Assembly (NCBI GenBank): GCA_002348045.1
Contig: DDYO01000148.1
Coordinates: forward strand, 1-10,617
DNA: 10,617 nt
Direction: 5' to 3'
DNA from: Anaerolineales bacterium UBA2232
GTDB lineage: Bacteria > Chloroflexota > Anaerolineae > UBA2200
Positions 7,465-10,617 of this stretch are shown here, in pieces; position 1 is the first letter of the stretch; each line of letters begins with the position of its first letter. The notes under the pieces were generated by a model that was given only the letters and a program-made list of their open reading frames with translations, was not told where the DNA came from and made no database searches. A program made the translations under genes and the position numbers.

Positions 7465-9150
7465 TTATTTGAGCAGCAGGGGAACGTGCAGCCGGACCGG
7501 CTGATAGAACCCAAAATCCCGTATGACGCTTACCGTATTGTCGGCCGGGTTGGAGACCATCACGTCATTGGTCAGCGGATTGACCGCGATGGCTCGTTGC
7601 AACCCAGAGCCCACAGAGGTCGTCGCCAGCCATGTGGCCGCATCCGCGTCGTATGTAAAGACCTTGTTGCCGGTGACGGCAGATACGAACACATGGTTCG
7701 TAGCAGGGTTAACCGCTACGGCCGAAAGGCCAGAGGCGATAGGGGGCGACTTGAGGGCCAGTACTTGGTGGCTGGCGCCGTCAATGATGGCGAGTACACC
7801 GCTGCCTGCAGCCACAAACACTCGGTTGGTCAAGGCATTCACCGCAATACCATTAGGTGCCGGTGCCGGCATCTGGTCTGAGAATGACAGGCCGATCCGT
7901 GACGTCGTGAGGGTAGTGCCGTCAATGACGATTACGGAGCCCGAATCCTGGCTGTAGCCCCTGCAAGCCACAAAGACCTTGTTGGTCACCGGATTGGCAG
8001 CGATTGCGCCAGGCAAAGGATCAACCGGCACGGTTGTCTGCACGGTCAACGTCTCGCCGTCGATTACGGTCACGGAACCCGCTGCCGCATTGGCTACAAA
8101 GATCTTGTTGGAGCTGTTCAGAACTGCAACCCCTTCGGGGGCTTTGCCGGGACCGATCATCAACGTCTTGATGTGGCGATCCAGGCAGGGATCAAAGATC
8201 GCCAGGCTCTCGCTCCTGGAGTTAACCACGTAGAGGCGGCATCTCTCGGGATCGGTGGCCACATAGCTCGGAGCCTGTCCCTCGGAACTGAAGGTGTTGT
8301 GTTGCCAGTTCAGGAAGCCTTCGAGGCTGGAGACGGTGTTGTCGCCGGCGTTGGCCACCAGGAAGCGGTTTACGCGAGGCATCACCGCGATTCCCAATGG
8401 CTGGCGTCCCACGCTCAAGGTCCGCACCACCGATACCTGCGGTGTCGCTGTAGGCACAGGCGTACGCGTCGGTGTGGTGGTCGGCGTACGGGTGGGGGCG
8501 GGGCCGCCCTCCTCTTCTATGATAACATCATCGATGTACAACTGGTCTTGCCCACCGCTGGTCGGGACCCATCCCTCAATGAATATGGTAAGGGTACTGG
8601 CGTTCACAACATCCGACCAGTTTATCTGCACCCAGGTCTTGTCCTGTCCGTGCCACGGGGTCCAAAGGATATCTGCTGCAGAGGGGTCTGTGCCCCCGTT
8701 GCGAGAGACTCCGAGGCGTTTGAGTATCTTGCCGTCTTGAACGGCAGACGAGGCGCCTGCATAGATGCTATAGACCCAAACACGGACCGTATAGCGCTTG
8801 GCCGCCTGGATGGCCGCGTCGCCTTTTGCCAAGTCGAGGCCAATGGTCTGCTTGATACCGGCGTACCAAGGGACACGGTCGGTCCAGATCTGCTGGCTGG
8901 CCGCCCCGCTCCGGCGATACAGGGTGGAGCGCAGGTATTGGGGAGGAGGTGTGCCCGCCGTTCCGGCGTTGTAGGGTGTCCAGCCCACGGCGACTCGCCC
9001 CGAACCGTAATCATAAAAATCACCCTCGAAGTTGCCGTTCACCACGGAGGCATACAGTGAGCGAGCTTCTTGGCCGCTGCCCGGCGCAACGACCACCAGA
9101 ACAAGAGCTGCCGCCAAAAACAGCACTACCAACATCCGTGACCTGCGCAT
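7465..9150 (-). CDS. Secreted protein: CBM-like domain, Thr/Pro linker, YVTN-type beta-propeller
   Basis: A 561-residue exported protein with no recognisable catalytic motif. Residues 1-27 form a Sec signal peptide (MRRSR, hydrophobic LVVLFLAAALVLVVVA, no lipobox Cys). About 32-213 looks like a jelly-roll carbohydrate-binding module of the CBM4/9 type: VNGNFEGDF at the start, VGWTPYN, KQTIGLDLAKG, YTVRVWVYSIYAG, and LYIDDVIIEEE at the end. Residues 216-238 are a linker rich in TP, TRTP and TATP. About 239-545 contains six or seven propeller blades with the YVTN/NHL pattern: repeated 'P-x-G-I-A-V-(N)P-x-(T)N-(K/R)-x-FVA...-G-(S)V-x-VIDG', for example IAANPVTNKVFVA, IAVNALTNRVFVA and VAVNPATNHVFVS. 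The tail is PVRLHVPLLLK, a short C-terminal pattern I associate with secreted Chloroflexota proteins. Start: ATG 9150, with AAAGGGG 6 nt upstream. The likely role is surface binding of polysaccharide or protein; the ligand is unknown. It is a single-gene unit with its own promoter. Confidence 0.85.
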   Translation of the reverse strand: MRRSRMLVVLFLAAALVLVVVAPGSGQEARSLYASVVNGNFEGDFYDYGSGRVAVGWTPYNAGTAGTPPPQYLRSTLYRRSGAASQQIWTDRVPWYAGIKQTIGLDLAKGDAAIQAAKRYTVRVWVYSIYAGASSAVQDGKILKRLGVSRNGGTDPSAADILWTPWHGQDKTWVQINWSDVVNASTLTIFIEGWVPTSGGQDQLYIDDVIIEEEGGPAPTRTPTTTPTRTPVPTATPQVSVVRTLSVGRQPLGIAVMPRVNRFLVANAGDNTVSSLEGFLNWQHNTFSSEGQAPSYVATDPERCRLYVVNSRSESLAIFDPCLDRHIKTLMIGPGKAPEGVAVLNSSNKIFVANAAAGSVTVIDGETLTVQTTVPVDPLPGAIAANPVTNKVFVACRGYSQDSGSVIVIDGTTLTTSRIGLSFSDQMPAPAPNGIAVNALTNRVFVAAGSGVLAIIDGASHQVLALKSPPIASGLSAVAVNPATNHVFVSAVTGNKVFTYDADAATWLATTSVGSGLQRAIAVNPLTNDVMVSNPADNTVSVIRDFGFYQPVRLHVPLLLK

Positions 9151-9163
9151 TCTGGCCCCTTTC

Positions 9164-9180
9164 TGCCGCTATCGGCGGCA
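9164..9180 (-). promoter_or_regulatory. Small hairpin in the 5' leader of the propeller gene
   Basis: TGCCGC (9164-9169) and GCGGCA (9175-9180) form a 6-bp perfect inverted repeat with a 5-nt loop. It lies between the promoter (9201-9228) and the ribosome binding site AAAGGGG, right next to the latter. It could modulate translation or mRNA stability, or be fortuitous. Confidence 0.35.
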
Positions 9181-9200
9181 CACTGGTCTCTCGAGGGGTG

Positions 9201-9228
9201 ATTATAGCGAAAATTGGGCAGCCCTCAA
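9201..9228 (-). promoter_or_regulatory. Sigma70-type promoter of the propeller gene
   Basis: On the minus strand TTGAGG (9228-9223) and a perfect TATAAT (9206-9201) are 16 nt apart, about 50 nt upstream of the ATG. The promoter lies 39 nt inside from the insertion-sequence end at 9267, so the element has replaced or separated whatever lay upstream of the -35 box without breaking the core promoter. Confidence 0.7.
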
Positions 9229-9266
9229 ACCAGGATGGCCGAACGCAAGAACCAGGTTCACCGCGC

Positions 9267-9323
9267 TGACTCATAAATAAGTGTTACCATAGTAGTATGG
9301 TTGCCTCAGAATGAAGTGTTACC
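9267..9323. repeat. Left IS end: two 22-bp direct repeats
   Basis: Two related 22-bp units occupy 9267-9288 and 9302-9323. Both follow TG(A/C)CTCA(T/G)AA(A/T)(T/G)AAGTGTTACC and start 35 bp apart with 13 bp between them. They are the likely transposase-binding sites of this end and lie just beyond the transposase stop codon. Confidence 0.85.
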
Positions 9324-9343
9324 GACTGGGACATGGGTGTGTT

Positions 9344-10540
9344 CTATGTTGGAGACTGAGTGAGGCGCTGAGCAAGCTCTGACTTGGGATCGATGGCCTC
9401 CAGTCTCCACAGCTTGATCAGCTCTTCCTCGATCTGTTTGCACAGCTGTAGTGGATCGAGGCTTAGGTAAACGGCGTGCAATCTGCGCTGGGCGGCGCCG
9501 TCGAGGGCGTTGGAAGCGAGCAATCGTTGATAGGGGGTCTGAGCGCAGTCGTAGCGCTTGATGGTCCTGTTCCCCTGGTGAGCATAGCCGAGGAGTTTGG
9601 CAGTAGGCTGGAAGAAGTTGGTGTGCAGTCGGAGGAGCCCATAGACGCGGTTGAGTTGCTCGAATGCGGCACGAGAGGTGTAGCGGCCATAGCCGACGTA
9701 GCCACGGACCACATAGCCGTTCTTCTGTTCCACAAAGGCCTGGTCATTTTTCTGGTGGGGTCTGCCGCGGGAGAAGCGGAGGCTATGGCGCTGGCAGTAG
9801 TCGTAGAAGCTATGGTTGACAAACTCGCTGCCGTTGTCGCTGTGGACATGCAACACAGGGAGAGGCCATTGCCGTCGGAGAGCGTCCAGTGCGCTACCAA
9901 CGCGGCTGTGGCCTTTGCCCCAGGAGGCGCGGCATTCGGTCCAGCCGGTGGCTACATCCACTCCCACCAATGTATGCAAGAAGAAGCCCTCCAGAGAGAG
10001 GCCACAGTGGGCCACCAGGTCGACTTGGAGAAAACCTACAGGTGCCTGCCGAAAACTTCTAAAGGTCTCTACCGGGACCAGCCGACTCAGAGCCCCAGCA
10101 GACGGGCTCCTGATGTGTGGGTGGCGCACATACCGCAGGCGCGACTGGCGATACGGCCTCAGCACCCGGTCGATCGTCGCTGGGCTCACTCGCAACAACT
10201 GCTGGCGCAGCTGGGGGCTGGGGAGCAGATGCTCGAAACGCTCCAATACGGTGATCAGTTCCGGAATGAACGGAGCCAGTCGCTTTGAGCATACTCGACC
10301 GCTTGCCTCCCAGGCCATATGTAGTGCATCGTGCAAGTCCTTACCGTACCGCGGTGGACGACCGCGACTACGAAGAGCCCTGGTCTGCGGAGCGTGGTTC
10401 AGCAAACGGATGGCTGCTTTTCGATGATATCCGGTCACCCGGCAAAACTCGGTCAGGATCGCGCCCTTGTCCTTCTTCTTTGCCGCCAGGTACCGCGGCC
10501 GCACTCTTGCCGCGTATTCCAGGATGCTCTGGTGGGTCAT
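9344..10540 (-). CDS. IS transposase, DD35E integrase-core (rve) type
   Basis: A 398-residue transposase that catalyses cut or copy movement of the surrounding element. The N-terminal region (about 10-50, KKKDKGAILTEFCRVTGYHRKAAIRLLN) looks like a helix-turn-helix that would recognise the terminal repeats, followed by a basic RSRGRPPRYGKD hinge. The catalytic core shows Asp174 (FLQVDLVAH), Asp235 (HVHSDNGSEF) and Glu271 (KNDQAFVEQKN), with exactly 35 residues between the second Asp and the Glu: a DD35E triad of the retroviral-integrase/rve fold. The C-terminal part (about 285-398) contains NFFQPTAKLLG and is rich in helices. Start: ATG 10540, with GGAGG 4 nt upstream; stop TAG at 9346-9344. 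The reading frame is intact with no frameshift, so the element may still be active. The transposase could be produced in one piece, without the ribosomal frameshift used by IS3. Confidence 0.92.
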   Translation of the reverse strand: MTHQSILEYAARVRPRYLAAKKKDKGAILTEFCRVTGYHRKAAIRLLNHAPQTRALRSRGRPPRYGKDLHDALHMAWEASGRVCSKRLAPFIPELITVLERFEHLLPSPQLRQQLLRVSPATIDRVLRPYRQSRLRYVRHPHIRSPSAGALSRLVPVETFRSFRQAPVGFLQVDLVAHCGLSLEGFFLHTLVGVDVATGWTECRASWGKGHSRVGSALDALRRQWPLPVLHVHSDNGSEFVNHSFYDYCQRHSLRFSRGRPHQKNDQAFVEQKNGYVVRGYVGYGRYTSRAAFEQLNRVYGLLRLHTNFFQPTAKLLGYAHQGNRTIKRYDCAQTPYQRLLASNALDGAAQRRLHAVYLSLDPLQLCKQIEEELIKLWRLEAIDPKSELAQRLTQSPT

Positions 10541-10556
10541 GTCGCCTCCGTGTTTC

Positions 10557-10612
10557 GGTAACAGTATTTATGAGGCAACTATACCCATTACGGTAACAGT
10601 AATTGTGAGTCG
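10557..10612. repeat. Right IS end: two 21-bp direct repeats, inverted relative to the left end
   Basis: Two 21-bp units, 10557-10577 and 10592-10612, both begin GGTAACAGTA and end with TGAG(G/T)C(A/G). They start 35 bp apart, the same phase as at the left end, and are its inverse complement with one base fewer per unit. The inner unit abuts the ribosome binding site of the transposase, so transposase bound here could repress its own gene. Confidence 0.85.
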
Positions 10613-10617
10613 GAACG

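Larger units (their letters stand above)
9267..10612 (-). mobile_element. Insertion sequence with DD35E (rve) transposase, about 1.34 kb
   Basis: A complete-looking single-gene insertion sequence. The two termini are imperfect inverted copies of each other over about 57 bp: each begins GACTCA on the inward-reading strand (left 9268, right 10611) and holds TGTTACC twice. The single transposase gene fills almost the whole interval. The outermost bases differ (T at 9267, C opposite 10612), so the true boundary may be the GACTCA itself. No target-site duplication is visible: the left flank ends ...CGCGCT and only GGAACG remains on the right before the window ends. Family assignment (IS481-like, or an unclassified rve-type group) is not resolved from sequence inspection. 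Confidence 0.85.

Noticed and set aside
8173..9060. Plus-strand open frame opposite the secreted propeller gene
   Set aside because: The minus strand has a signal peptide, repeats, a ribosome binding site and a promoter; the opposite frame has none of these.
9476..10288. Long plus-strand open frame opposite the transposase
   Set aside because: The minus strand encodes a full DD35E transposase; the opposite frame shows no motif and is explained by GC-rich codon structure.

Overview
The window is about 10.6 kb of moderately GC-rich bacterial DNA. It carries seven recognisable genes and one complete-looking insertion sequence. Chloroflexota (Anaerolineae-like) is the best guess for the source. 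The main reason is the secreted protein at 7465-9150: it has a Thr/Pro-rich linker between a binding module and a beta-propeller, and it ends in a short '..PLLLK' tail, a combination I associate with secreted Chloroflexota proteins. A T-box leader in front of metG fits, since T-boxes occur in Chloroflexota as well as in Firmicutes and Actinobacteria. The assignment rests on pattern recognition, not a search.

Layout, left to right. (1) 2-1379, plus strand: the 3' end of an operon, with the last 99 codons of a ribose-type sugar ABC permease followed by an MtnA/eIF-2B-family aldose-1-phosphate isomerase. Together they look like the tail of an uptake-and-isomerisation module for a pentose, 5-deoxypentose or methylthioribose. 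(2) 1380-1843: a long non-coding stretch. It holds a strong sigma70-type promoter and an almost textbook T-box riboswitch (AUG specifier, AGAGAG and GUUGAGAAG distal motifs, CCGUUA F-box, UGGU antiterminator bulge, competing 13-bp terminator) that controls metG. (3) 1844-3388, plus strand: methionyl-tRNA synthetase. (4) 7315-3417, minus strand: a tight cluster ligA - kinase B - kinase A with gaps of 3 and 2 nt, convergent with metG. The kinases are tandem paralogues of the PfkB/ribokinase superfamily and resemble the YihV branch. (5) 9150-7465, minus strand: the secreted YVTN propeller protein, with its own promoter and a 15-bp perfect hairpin after its stop. (6) 9267-10612: a DD35E (rve-type) insertion sequence with a duplicated repeat at each end, inserted just upstream of the propeller gene's promoter. 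The window ends about 5 bases beyond it.

How the genes fit together: the ABC permease, isomerase and two sugar kinases suggest carbohydrate or nucleoside-sugar salvage, but the kinases sit on the opposite strand with ligA, so a shared pathway is only a hypothesis. MetG and LigA are housekeeping. The least explained items are the isomerase, which lacks the usual RGAP arginine, and the kinase pair, which lacks the sulfosugar-recognition residues of YihV. I see no CRISPR array, tRNA, rRNA, phage or defence genes.
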